A stretch of DNA of 64,000 nucleotides from Hoskinsella mucinilytica (GTDB taxonomy: Bacteria; Bacillota_I; Bacilli_A; Erysipelotrichales; Erysipelotrichaceae): NCBI RefSeq assembly GCF_045223415.1, contig NZ_JBEQZJ010000020.1:1-64000 (forward strand), written 5' to 3'. Within the stretch, counting starts at the first letter, position 1. Each line of letters opens with the position of its first letter. The notes beneath the pieces are model-generated. The model was not told the origin of the DNA and searched no databases. It was given only the letters and a program-made list of their open reading frames with translations. The position numbers and the translations under genes were made by a program. Of this stretch, positions 27,301-34,213 are shown one piece after another.

Positions 27301-27406
27301 AATACATGAAAAAGATCTTGTCAAAGGAAATTATCTTTACATCGAAGGTGTGATCGATAAAGAAAATTCCTGCTTGGTCAAGAAGCTTACGAAGATAGAA
27401 AGGTAA
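24335..27406 (+). CDS. dnaE: DNA polymerase III alpha subunit DnaE
   Basis: Replicative polymerase of the C family, in PolC-bearing Firmicutes used mainly to extend primers on the lagging strand. The 1023 residues contain an N-terminal PHP domain, the polymerase palm with PDIDTDFPDNRRDEV (Asp pair near 376-380), GPGRGSAAGSLVAYCLGIT, a helix-hairpin-helix (LLGIKGIGRA) and a C-terminal OB domain. The PHP metal ligands are largely replaced (HLHVRS, ALTDFG, LSRIYY), so proofreading there is unlikely. RBS GAGAGGTGA. A 7-bp hairpin without T-tract lies upstream (24274-24297). Confidence 0.96.
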   Translation: MSVHLHVRSCYTLLKSTLTIEKIIKNTKKHGYTAVALTDFGVFHGAMAFYHACQNEGIKPIFGMELNVTEDGELYNFVALAKNDTGYVSLLKLSTYLNTEEHGTISIEELSSYTKDCVVISGGDSDALEAMLLQEQKDRLIAHLSLCANYFSTFYVAIAKNDAGLLEKKNAFLKGICKQLGIHTTALSRIYYEDESDEESYRTLCAIDQGLSIDDKTLNCSTGRYFRSQEEMKKLYDEDDLETTEEIADLCNVKMQLEKAVLPKFHNKYGISSEVFLRQLCHKGLQKRMNYQSIPKEYVDRLEYELDVIISMKYADYFLIVWDFIRFAKTKDIYIGPGRGSAAGSLVAYCLGITHADPIQYHLLFERFLNPERVSMPDIDTDFPDNRRDEVIEYVTSLYGNTRVAHIITFNTLAAKQVLRDVGRTMDFTVREMDSLCRLVPNRTKITLKAAYEERAAFKQKINSGEKYRKLFRVALRLEGLPRHASLHAAGIILSNEDIDQVCPLIDVDEGVRASQFTMEYLEELGLIKMDFLGLRNLTIIDEIVHHINETQDTKLEIMKIPLDDKKTYDLIRDVDTIGVFQLESEGMKNLIRKIKPTCFEDIVATIALYRPGPMENIPEYLERRSHPEKVDYIHPSLKPILINTYGIMIYQEQVMQVATTMAGFSLGKADNLRKAISKKKGDQLIKLKEEFIQGALKKGYAQALAEHVYDLIMKFANYGFNRSHSVAYGMVAYQLAYLKANYPLYFFMSLLNSVIGSDSKTNEYVFEAKKRSIQILLPSVNDSLLHYRIQHDALRFPLLGIKGIGRAIALPIIEEREQHGPYLDFFDFVARMAKYRVAKKTMETLIYAGALDEFRINRVSMIASLDDAIRYGDLVKIEDQDQILLDFDLVSKPAMTSLKENASLRAEKEKECLGFYLTTHPIEALRNKLDANLRPLVFLKEVRGYVKFICQIEKCKPYRTKNGHMMMFVLVNDETSKFDLVCMPNIYEIHEKDLVKGNYLYIEGVIDKENSCLVKKLTKIER

Positions 27407-27891
27407 TGGATATGATAAGACATGCGAGAATGGATGATATCGATCAGCTAGTAGAACTGGAAGCAAGCTGTTTTCCTTTGGCTGAAGCCGCAACAAGAAC
27501 AGCTCTTGCACAACGTATCCAAATTTTTCCACACAACTTTTTGGTAATGGAACATGAGGGACAAATCATTGCGATGATCAATGGATGTGTTTGTGATCAG
27601 GAAAGAATGAGTGATGATTTATATGAAAATGCTCAACTACATAAACCTACAGGAAGTTATCAAGCTGTGTTTGGCTTGGATGTACATCCGGCATATCGTC
27701 ATCTTGGTTATGCCAAAGATATGATGCAAGCCTTGATCAAACAAAGCATAGAAGATCAAAAAACAGGTATGTTTCTAACTTGTAAACAACATTTGATCGG
27801 TTTTTATGAAAGCTTTGGTTATGTCAATATGGGAATCAGTGCATCTATTCATGGAGGCGTTACTTGGTATGATATGTTGTTAACGTTTTAG
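27406..27891 (+). CDS. GNAT N-acetyltransferase (AANAT-like)
   Basis: A 161-residue acetyl-CoA-dependent acetyltransferase. The N-terminus LVELEASCFPLAEAA is typical of arylalkylamine N-acetyltransferase-like GNATs, and the acetyl-CoA loop region is LDVHPAYRHLGYAKDMM (near 102-118, R/Q-x-x-G/A type), with GFYESFGYVNMG after it. The acceptor is unknown. It starts on the last base of dnaE (TAATG), so it is cotranscribed; an ATG six bases later is possible. Confidence 0.85.
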   Translation: MDMIRHARMDDIDQLVELEASCFPLAEAATRTALAQRIQIFPHNFLVMEHEGQIIAMINGCVCDQERMSDDLYENAQLHKPTGSYQAVFGLDVHPAYRHLGYAKDMMQALIKQSIEDQKTGMFLTCKQHLIGFYESFGYVNMGISASIHGGVTWYDMLLTF

Positions 27892-27924
27892 AAGGTAGAA
27901 GTAGTGAAAAAAGCAAATACTTTA

Positions 27925-27953
27925 TTGCTTTCTGTAAAAAAATATGGTATCAT
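27925..27953 (+). promoter_or_regulatory. Promoter of the rplU operon
   Basis: TTGCTT (27925-27930), 17-base spacer, TATCAT (27948-27953) with an upstream TGG forming an extended -10. Confidence 0.75.
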
Positions 27954-27957
27954 ACTA

Positions 27958-28048
27958 CGTGTTGTATGTCCGATTGGATTTACAACCGCTCATCATAAGG
28001 TTTAAGTATGGTATTCATCACCTTATTTGGCGAGTCTTAAAAACAAGA
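27958..28048 (+). promoter_or_regulatory. Ribosomal protein L21 leader
   Basis: About 90 bases of untranslated leader between promoter and rplU with paired segments (for example AAGGTTTAAGTATGG..CACCTTAT around 27996-28026). Position and arrangement fit the Firmicutes L21 leader, a structured element thought to let a ribosomal protein of the operon repress its own synthesis. I identify it by position and pairing, not by a covariance search. Confidence 0.65.
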
Positions 28049-28061
28049 AGGAGGTGCGATT

Positions 28062-28373
28062 ATGTACGCAATTATCGAAACAGGTGGAAAGCAGATCAAA
28101 GTTGAAGAAGGATCTGTAATCTTTGTTGAAAAACTAGATGCCCAAGAAGGGGATACTGTAGTATTTGACAAAGTAGTAGCTTACTCAAACAGAACAACTC
28201 GTGTTGGAACTCCATATGTAAAAGGTGTGAAGGTTAACGCTAAGGTTGAAAAACAGGGAAAAGCGAAAAAAATCATTGTTTACAAATACAAAGCTAAAAA
28301 AGGAAGTTCTCACCGTAAACAGGGTCACCGTCAGCCATATACAAAATTAACTGTTGAATCTATCGAGGCTTAA
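28062..28373 (+). CDS. rplU: 50S ribosomal protein L21
   Basis: Large-subunit ribosomal protein that binds 23S rRNA. The 103-residue sequence is canonical: MYAIIETGGKQIKVEEG at the N-terminus and KAKKGSSHRKQGHRQPYT at the C-terminus. RBS AAGGAGGTG. First gene of rplU-prp-rpmA. Confidence 0.98.
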   Translation: MYAIIETGGKQIKVEEGSVIFVEKLDAQEGDTVVFDKVVAYSNRTTRVGTPYVKGVKVNAKVEKQGKAKKIIVYKYKAKKGSSHRKQGHRQPYTKLTVESIEA

Positions 28374-28378
28374 TTTCT

Positions 28379-28693
28379 ATGGTAAAGGTCACTGTATTGC
28401 ATCAGCATCAAAAAATTGTTCATATGACGATATGTGGACATGCAGGATATGCCGATAAAGGGCAAGATCTAGTATGTGCAGGTGTTAGTAGTATAGCGAT
28501 TGGGATGATGAATGCATTAGACCAGATGGAACCTGATACCTGTGATCTTTCTATGAAAGACGCAGATGTTGAAATTCAGGTAAATAAGGTTACAGAGGGA
28601 AATCAACTTCTATTAAGAGGGATGATCATTCAACTGCAGACCTTGAAAGAAACTTATAAAAAATATGTTCAGATAAACGAACAGGAGGTGTAA
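28379..28693 (+). CDS. prp: Ribosomal-processing cysteine protease Prp
   Basis: Cysteine protease (YsxB family) that removes the N-terminal extension of ribosomal protein L27. The 104-residue protein has the catalytic His in CGHAGYADKGQDLVCAGVS (residues 19-37) and the catalytic Cys at the end of that stretch (VCAG). It lies between the L21 and L27 genes, 5 bases after rplU and 2 before rpmA, and the L27 here has a matching cleavable extension. Confidence 0.94.
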   Translation: MVKVTVLHQHQKIVHMTICGHAGYADKGQDLVCAGVSSIAIGMMNALDQMEPDTCDLSMKDADVEIQVNKVTEGNQLLLRGMIIQLQTLKETYKKYVQINEQEV

Positions 28694-28695
28694 TT

Positions 28696-28980
28696 ATGAA
28701 GTTTGTATTAGATATTCAGTTATTTGCATCTAAGAAGGGTGTTGGTTCTACTAAGAACGGACGTGATTCTGCTGGTAGACGCCTTGGAGCAAAACTAGCT
28801 GATGGACAGAAATGTCATGCTGGTTCAATCATTTACCGTCAGCGTGGTACAAAAATTCACCCAGGTACAAATGTAGGTAAAGGTGGAGATGACACATTGT
28901 TTGCGAAAGTAGATGGTGTTGTTAAATTTGAGCGTTTAGGTAAAGACAAGAAAAAAGTGTCTGTATATCCAGTTGCTTAA
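28696..28980 (+). CDS. rpmA: 50S ribosomal protein L27 with cleavable N-terminus
   Basis: Large-subunit protein whose N-terminus reaches the peptidyl-transferase centre. The 94-residue product has a ten-residue leader (MKFVLDIQLF) before the mature ASKKGVGSTKNGRDS start, the arrangement that Prp cleaves in Staphylococcus. Cleavage would be between Phe10 and Ala11. RBS AGGAGGTG lies within the end of prp. Followed by a terminator. Confidence 0.98.
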   Translation: MKFVLDIQLFASKKGVGSTKNGRDSAGRRLGAKLADGQKCHAGSIIYRQRGTKIHPGTNVGKGGDDTLFAKVDGVVKFERLGKDKKKVSVYPVA

Positions 28981-28986
28981 TGATAG

Positions 28987-29014
28987 AAATCCCCGTTTGG
29001 GGATTTTATTTTTG
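28987..29014 (+). terminator. Intrinsic terminator after rpmA
   Basis: Stem AAATCCCC/GGGGATTT with loop GTTT, followed by TATTTTTG. Confidence 0.88.
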
Positions 29015-29047
29015 AACAGAATATATCATAGTAAGGAGGTGTCGTGA

Positions 29048-30337
29048 ATGTTTGTAGATAGAGTCAAGGTGCATATAAAAGCAGGAAAAGGCGGAGACGG
29101 TATCGTTGCTTTTCGAAGAGAGAAATATGTTGCTTATGGTGGACCAAGCGGTGGAGACGGCGGTGCAGGCGGTGATATCGTGTTTATGGTTGATGAAGGC
29201 AAGACAACGTTATTGGATTTACGCTATAATAGAAAAATGGCCGCAGAAAATGGTGGTAATGGAAAAACCAAAAAGATGCATGGCGCAGATGGTGGTGACT
29301 GCATCATTAAGGTTCCTTTGGGGACTTTGGTGAAAGACGCCAAAAGTGGTAGGATCATTGCGGATCTAACACGAAAAGGTCAAAAGGAAATCATTGCGAA
29401 AGGTGGCAAAGGCGGTCGAGGAAATTTTCACTTTAAATCAAGTAAAAATACTGCGCCACAATATAGTGAACTTGGTGAACCTGGTCAAGAACTGGATGTT
29501 CAAGTTGAACTGAAAGTATTGGCTGATGTTGGCTTGGTTGGTTTTCCTTCTGTAGGTAAGTCAACATTGTTGAGTGTTGTATCCAAAGCAAAACCGGAAA
29601 TTGCAGATTACCATTTTACCACGATCGCACCAAATCTTGGTATGGTTCAGGTTCCGGACGGAAGAAGTTTTGTTATGGCAGATCTTCCCGGTTTGATTGA
29701 AGGTGCCAGTGAAGGGAAAGGTTTAGGACATCAGTTTTTAAGACATATTGAACGTTGTCGAGTGATCATCCATGTCGTTGATATGGGGGCCAACGATGGA
29801 AGAGATCCGTTAGAGGATTATCGTATCATCAATGAAGAACTTAGCAATTATGAATATCGTTTGATGGAACGACCTCAAGTTGTGTTAGCAAACAAGATGG
29901 ATTTGGATCATGCACAGGAAAATCTGAAGCGCTTTAAAGAAGCTTATCCTGATGTTGAAGTATTTGAAACCACGACCATCATTGCGGAAGGACTAGAACC
30001 TGTGCTATATCGTGCAGCTGATCTGTTGGAAACAACACCACAATTTCCTTTGTTTAATGATGAAGAAGTGGATGCGGAAGCTGAAGGTGTCTTATATAAA
30101 TTCGAACCAGAACAACCTTCCTTTGAGGTTCATAATCTAGGAAACGGTCAATGGGAGCTAACTGGTGAGGAATTAGAAAAAGCATTTAAGATGAGTAAAC
30201 TTGATAATGAAGAAGATATCATGCGATTCGCAAGAAAAATGCGTAAGATGGGTATCGATGAAGCATTACGTCAAGCAGGATGTCAAGATGGAGATAGTGT
30301 TGCCATTTGTGATATTGAATTTGAATTCGTAGAATAA
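29048..30337 (+). CDS. obgE: Obg GTPase (ribosome assembly and stress)
   Basis: Essential GTPase acting in late 50S assembly and linked to the stringent and general stress responses. The 429 residues have the glycine-rich Obg fold (GGPSGGDGGAGGDI and GGNGKTKKMHGADGGD), the G domain with GFPSVGKSTLLSV near 165, DLPGLIEGAS, NKMD, and a C-terminal OCT domain (VHNLGNGQWELTGEELEK..). RBS TAAGGAGGTG. It follows the L27 terminator, so it may have a separate promoter that I could not define. Confidence 0.97.
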   Translation: MFVDRVKVHIKAGKGGDGIVAFRREKYVAYGGPSGGDGGAGGDIVFMVDEGKTTLLDLRYNRKMAAENGGNGKTKKMHGADGGDCIIKVPLGTLVKDAKSGRIIADLTRKGQKEIIAKGGKGGRGNFHFKSSKNTAPQYSELGEPGQELDVQVELKVLADVGLVGFPSVGKSTLLSVVSKAKPEIADYHFTTIAPNLGMVQVPDGRSFVMADLPGLIEGASEGKGLGHQFLRHIERCRVIIHVVDMGANDGRDPLEDYRIINEELSNYEYRLMERPQVVLANKMDLDHAQENLKRFKEAYPDVEVFETTTIIAEGLEPVLYRAADLLETTPQFPLFNDEEVDAEAEGVLYKFEPEQPSFEVHNLGNGQWELTGEELEKAFKMSKLDNEEDIMRFARKMRKMGIDEALRQAGCQDGDSVAICDIEFEFVE

Positions 30338-30358
30338 AGCCCAAATCGGGCTTTTTTT
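30336..30358 (+). terminator. Intrinsic terminator after obgE
   Basis: Stem AAAGCCC/GGGCTTT, loop AAATC, continuing into a T run. Begins in the obgE stop codon. Confidence 0.88.
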
Positions 30359-30437
30359 ATATCATGTATCAAAATCAATTTACTGGTATTTCTTCATCAA
30401 ATCCGTTATGATTATAGTAACAATGGAGGTAGATAGA

Positions 30438-31190
30438 ATGAAGATGGTATCATGGAATGTCAACGGAATACGTGCATGTATGCAAAAAGGATTTATGGAC
30501 TTTTTTCATGAGGTAGATGCAGATATTTTTTGTTTACAAGAAACCAAAATGCAACCGGGGCAACTTGAAATAGAAACACCCGGTTATATGCAATATATGA
30601 ACAGTGCTGAGAAAAAAGGATATAGTGGAACGATGGTTTTTACCAAAAAAGAGCCATTACAAGTAACCTATGGTATCGGAATAGAAGAGCATGATCATGA
30701 AGGACGTGTCATTACCTGTGAATATGAGAATTTCTATCTTGTGACAGTTTATACACCGAATTCTAAAGATGGCTTATTAAGATTAGATTATCGTATGATT
30801 TGGGAAGATGATTTTAAAGCTTATTTACATAAGCTCAATGAAAAAAAGCCAGTGATCGTTTGTGGTGATATGAATGTCGCTAAGGAAGAAATCGACTTAA
30901 AAAATCCCAAAACAAATCGTAAAAATGCAGGTTTTAGCGATGAAGAAAGAGATAAGATGAGAGCGTTGTTAGCGAGTGGATTTACTGATAGCTATCGATA
31001 TTTATATCCGGATCGTGTGGAGTATTCTTGGTGGAGCTATCGTTTTAAAGCAAGAGAGAAAAATGCAGGTTGGAGAATCGATTATTTCCTTGTCAGCGAT
31101 GATAGCAAAGAGAACATTCTAGAGGCAAAAATTCATACTGATGTATTCGGAAGTGATCATTGTCCTGTATCACTTGAAATCAATATCTAA
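30438..31190 (+). CDS. xth: Exodeoxyribonuclease III (AP endonuclease)
   Basis: Mg-dependent AP endonuclease and 3'-5' exonuclease of base-excision repair. About 250 residues with KMVSWNVNGIRAC at the N-terminus, FCLQETKMQ (catalytic Glu), VIVCGDMNVAKEEIDLKNP in the middle and the C-terminal GSDHCPV (catalytic Asp-His). The ATG at 30438 is chosen because TGGAGGT sits 7 bases upstream; a longer frame begins 30 bases earlier without RBS. Confidence 0.95.
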   Translation: MKMVSWNVNGIRACMQKGFMDFFHEVDADIFCLQETKMQPGQLEIETPGYMQYMNSAEKKGYSGTMVFTKKEPLQVTYGIGIEEHDHEGRVITCEYENFYLVTVYTPNSKDGLLRLDYRMIWEDDFKAYLHKLNEKKPVIVCGDMNVAKEEIDLKNPKTNRKNAGFSDEERDKMRALLASGFTDSYRYLYPDRVEYSWWSYRFKAREKNAGWRIDYFLVSDDSKENILEAKIHTDVFGSDHCPVSLEINI

Positions 31191-31250
31191 GGGTAACCTT
31201 TATCTTTTGAAAAAAATGGTAGTGTTTTCTTACATTTTATGATAAAATTT

Positions 31251-31330
31251 CGTTGTTTCGTATAAATTCACTGACAGGGAGTGAATTGTTTCTACCCTTG
31301 AACCAATGTTTCGAGGACTATGAATCAACG
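31251..31330 (+). promoter_or_regulatory. Purine riboswitch aptamer, guanine type
   Basis: Three-helix junction: P1 pairs 31251-31262 with 31319-31330 (one mismatch); P2 is ATTCACT/AGTGAAT with loop GACAGGG; P3 is CCTTGAA/TTCGAGG with loop CCAATGT. Junction sequences TATAA, TGTTTCTA and ACTATG match the purine-riboswitch core, and the C of ACTATG is the residue that selects guanine or hypoxanthine over adenine. The loop GG and CC can still pair. The loops otherwise differ from the usual GATATGG/CCGTAAA. It precedes a purine permease operon. Confidence 0.92.
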
Positions 31331-31375
31331 TTTTTTTATTGTTCGTTGATTCTCGTAGAAATACGAGAATTTTTT
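31322..31375 (+). terminator. Riboswitch expression platform: antiterminator and terminator
   Basis: GAATCAACG (31322-31330), the 3' strand of P1, can instead pair with CGTTGATTC (31344-31352) as an antiterminator. That excludes the terminator ATTCTCGTA/TACGAGAAT (31349-31370, loop GAAA) with its T run. Ligand binding holds the P1 strand, frees the terminator and should switch the operon off. Confidence 0.9.
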
Positions 31376-31395
31376 CATGAAAGATAGGAGAAAGT

Positions 31396-32709
31396 ATGGA
31401 AGAAAAAAAGAAAGATAGCATCTATGAATTAGATGGAAAGGTTCCTTTAAAGAAAGCATTGCCATTAGGTATTCAACATATCCTAGCGATGTTTTTGGGT
31501 AATGTATCACCATTGATCATTATTTGCGGTATGTTGGAAATGAGTGGTGCATTAAAGATGACATTGATTCAAAATGCAATGTTTGTAGCAGGGGTAGCTA
31601 CCTTATTTCAATTATATCCATTTTGGAAAATCGGTAGTGGACTTCCTATTGTTATGGGTACAAGCTCAGGCTTTATCGGTACGGCAAAGGCAATCGGTGC
31701 TGCATTTGGATATGGCTCATTGATGGGGGCAAGCATCATAGGCGGTCTTTTTGAAATGGTGATGGGTTATTTCATCAAACCACTTCGTAAATTATTTCCA
31801 CCGATCGTAACAAGTTTGGTCATTGTATCCATTGGATTATCTTTGTTGCCGGTTGGTATCAATTATTTTGGTGGTGGTAACGGTGCAGCGGATTTTGGTA
31901 GCATCCAACATCTTATGGTTGGTACGTTTGTCATCATCGTGATCTTGATCGCAAAACAATTTAAAGGCTTTGTGAATAATGCATCTATTTTGATTGGTAT
32001 CTTGGCAGGATATATACTTGCGATTGTTTTAGGAATGGTAGACTTTACACAGGTCAAAGAAGCGGCTTGGATTGCTATTCCAAGTTTTATGCCGGTAGCC
32101 CTTGAATTTCATCCTCAGGCAATCATTGCAATGGGTATCATGTTCATTGCCACAACTGTAGAAACCATCGGAGATACAAGTGGGGTAGCCAATGGTGGTC
32201 TTGGAAGAGAAGCAACCAATGAAGAATTACAAGGTAGCGTTATGGCAGATGGTTTGGGTAGTGTGATCGGTGCATTGTTTGGTGTATTGCCAAATACATC
32301 TTTTTCTCAAAATGTCGGTTTGGTCGCAGTGACTAAGGTCGTGAATCGTTTTGTTATCATGACAGGTGCTGTTTTCTTGATCTTATGTGGCTTTTGTCCA
32401 AAGTTAAGCGCATTATTTTCTGTTATGCCTCAATCTGTATTAGGTGGTGCTGCAGTCATTATGTTTGCGATGATTTTGGTGAGTGGTATTCAATCTTTAG
32501 CAAGATGCAACTTGAATGAACGTAATGGTTTGATCATTGCACTTGCGATTGGCTTAGGTGTCGGTATTGGAAATGTACCAGCTGTTTTAGATCAGCTTCC
32601 TACTTGGGTAGGCAATATCTTTGCGCAAAATGGGATCATCATGACCTTTGTGATCGCTACGGTATTGAATTTGATCTTGCCTAAGGATAAAGAAGAACGT
32701 GAAGAATAA
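31396..32709 (+). CDS. NCS2 purine (xanthine/uric acid-type) permease
   Basis: A 437-residue cation-coupled nucleobase transporter of the NCS2 family with about 12-14 hydrophobic segments. Family motifs: LPLGIQHILAMFLGNVSPLI near residue 22, MGTSSGFIGTAKAIG near 88, ATTVETIGDTSGVANG in the middle (helix 8 region) and PNTSFSQNVGLVAVTKVV (the QNVGLV helix). The SFSQNVG form and the guanine-type riboswitch point to xanthine, hypoxanthine/guanine or urate rather than uracil. RBS TAGGAGAAAGT. First gene of the molybdo-hydroxylase operon; overlaps the next gene by 11 bases. Confidence 0.92.
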   Translation: MEEKKKDSIYELDGKVPLKKALPLGIQHILAMFLGNVSPLIIICGMLEMSGALKMTLIQNAMFVAGVATLFQLYPFWKIGSGLPIVMGTSSGFIGTAKAIGAAFGYGSLMGASIIGGLFEMVMGYFIKPLRKLFPPIVTSLVIVSIGLSLLPVGINYFGGGNGAADFGSIQHLMVGTFVIIVILIAKQFKGFVNNASILIGILAGYILAIVLGMVDFTQVKEAAWIAIPSFMPVALEFHPQAIIAMGIMFIATTVETIGDTSGVANGGLGREATNEELQGSVMADGLGSVIGALFGVLPNTSFSQNVGLVAVTKVVNRFVIMTGAVFLILCGFCPKLSALFSVMPQSVLGGAAVIMFAMILVSGIQSLARCNLNERNGLIIALAIGLGVGIGNVPAVLDQLPTWVGNIFAQNGIIMTFVIATVLNLILPKDKEEREE

Positions 32710-33217
32710 AAAGATTTTTTTGACTGGAGATAAAGGGGTAGGGAAATCTACTTGTATCAATGAAATCATCAAGGAGTGTCAGTTAAGCACATGTGGCTTT
32801 CAGACACTTCCTTTTTATGAGCATGGTATCAGAACGGGATTCTATTTACATGCGTTGTTACCAATAGAGGAAAACGATCAACGCTTTTCCATTCAACATG
32901 ACGGTTGGAATGAAACCATACCAGGAGTGTTCGATGACTTTGGTGTTACTGTTCTCAAACGCAGTATGCAACAAAAGGATCATGTACTCATCATGGATGA
33001 AATTGGTAGATTAGAGAAAAAAGAAACCTTGTTTATCGATACCTTGTTTCAAAGTTTAGAAGAATGTAAGAATATACTTGGTGTTTTAAAGAAATGTGAG
33101 ATACAATATATACAGGATATCAAACAAAGAGAAGATATCATCTTGTTTGATTTTGATGAGATGAATTATGATGCAATCAAAACATCAATCATAACGTTAT
33201 GGAAGGAGAGCATATGA
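32699..33217 (+). CDS. THEP1-like nucleoside-triphosphatase
   Basis: A 172-residue P-loop NTPase. Walker A GDKGVGKST lies at residues 10-18, and Walker B LIMDEIGRLE near 97-106 matches the DEIG signature of the THEP1/NTPase (COG1618) family, which hydrolyses nucleoside triphosphates in vitro. Its role in cells is unknown. It overlaps the permease gene by 11 bases and the lipoprotein gene by 4, so it belongs to the operon. A role in cofactor insertion or nucleotide clearance for the hydroxylase would be inference. Confidence 0.82.
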   Translation: MKNKKIFLTGDKGVGKSTCINEIIKECQLSTCGFQTLPFYEHGIRTGFYLHALLPIEENDQRFSIQHDGWNETIPGVFDDFGVTVLKRSMQQKDHVLIMDEIGRLEKKETLFIDTLFQSLEECKNILGVLKKCEIQYIQDIKQREDIILFDFDEMNYDAIKTSIITLWKESI

Positions 33218-34212
33218 AACATAAATTAAAAGGATTAATGGTATTGATCTTATGTTTATTCATTAGTGGTTGCACGATGGAAAAAGAGGTCAAAGATGAA
33301 ACAATCACAATAACAGATCAAGCAGGAAGAGTAGTGACGTTAGATCAACCTGTGGAAAAAATCGTAAGTGGATATTATATTGCTACTACAACACTGATTG
33401 GATTAGGTCAAACGGACAAAATTGTCGGTGTAGAAATGAAAGCAGATACCAGAGCAATCTATCAAAAGGCAGCTCCTGAACTATTAGAGTTACCGGCTAT
33501 GGGCAATAAAAAGTCATTTAATGTAGAAGAATGTGCAAAGGCACATCCTGATGTTGTGTTTTTACCTGTTAGTTTAAAAAGCTATGTCGATAAATTAGAA
33601 GATCTTGATATGAAGGTGATTTTGTTAGACCCTGAAACAATGCAGGATTTCAATGAAGCGGTGGATATCATTGCGAATGTTTGTGGTGCACAAGAACGTG
33701 CTCAAACATATAAAGATTTTCAACAAAGACTTCAGACAACCTATGTAAGAAGTCAAAAAGATGAAAAGGAAACCATCTATTTTGCAGGAAGCGATATCTT
33801 ACAGGCTAGCGGAGAACACATGTTTCAAGGAGAACTCATTAAGAATGCAGGTGCGAATAATGCAATCACAGATACCACAAGTACTTCTTGGTTCAATATC
33901 AACAAAGAAGAATTATTAAAAGCAGATCCATCTTATATCTTGATCGAACAAGCGGGTGCAGATATAGAAGCTGTAAAAAAGGATGCGTCTTTACAAGCAT
34001 TACAGGCGATAAATCGTAACCATATATATGAGTTTCCAAGTGCTTTAGAAACGTGGGATACGCCTAACTTATCTTATTGTCTGGGAGAGCTTTGGTTAAA
34101 GTCGATCTTAGAGCCAGAAAGTATTTCTATGGATCAGGTGTTAAAAGAAGCACAGCAATTTTATCAAGAGTTTTATGGAATTGAGGTAACTGCTGAGGAC
34201 CTTGGCATTTAG
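33214..34212 (+). CDS. ABC-importer binding lipoprotein (FecB/BtuF fold)
   Basis: Substrate-binding lipoprotein of a type II ABC importer. The signal peptide ends in the lipobox ISGC with the lipidated Cys at residue 20; the mature part is a two-lobed periplasmic-binding fold (PVEKIVSGYY, PDVVFLPVSL, then ADPSYILIEQ in the second lobe). The family binds ferric chelates, haem, cobalamin or, in the MolA group, molybdate/tungstate. Here it is inside a molybdenum-enzyme operon, which favours molybdate or tungstate. Start at 33214 fits GGAGAG and ATGA coupling with the previous gene. Confidence 0.88.
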   Translation: MKHKLKGLMVLILCLFISGCTMEKEVKDETITITDQAGRVVTLDQPVEKIVSGYYIATTTLIGLGQTDKIVGVEMKADTRAIYQKAAPELLELPAMGNKKSFNVEECAKAHPDVVFLPVSLKSYVDKLEDLDMKVILLDPETMQDFNEAVDIIANVCGAQERAQTYKDFQQRLQTTYVRSQKDEKETIYFAGSDILQASGEHMFQGELIKNAGANNAITDTTSTSWFNINKEELLKADPSYILIEQAGADIEAVKKDASLQALQAINRNHIYEFPSALETWDTPNLSYCLGELWLKSILEPESISMDQVLKEAQQFYQEFYGIEVTAEDLGI

Positions 34213-34213
34213 T

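Noticed and set aside
31251..31330. 2'-deoxyguanosine or adenine class for the purine riboswitch
   Set aside because: The junction residues TTTCTA and the C in ACTATG match the guanine class; adenine would need T at that position and 2'-dG variants change the TTTCTA core.
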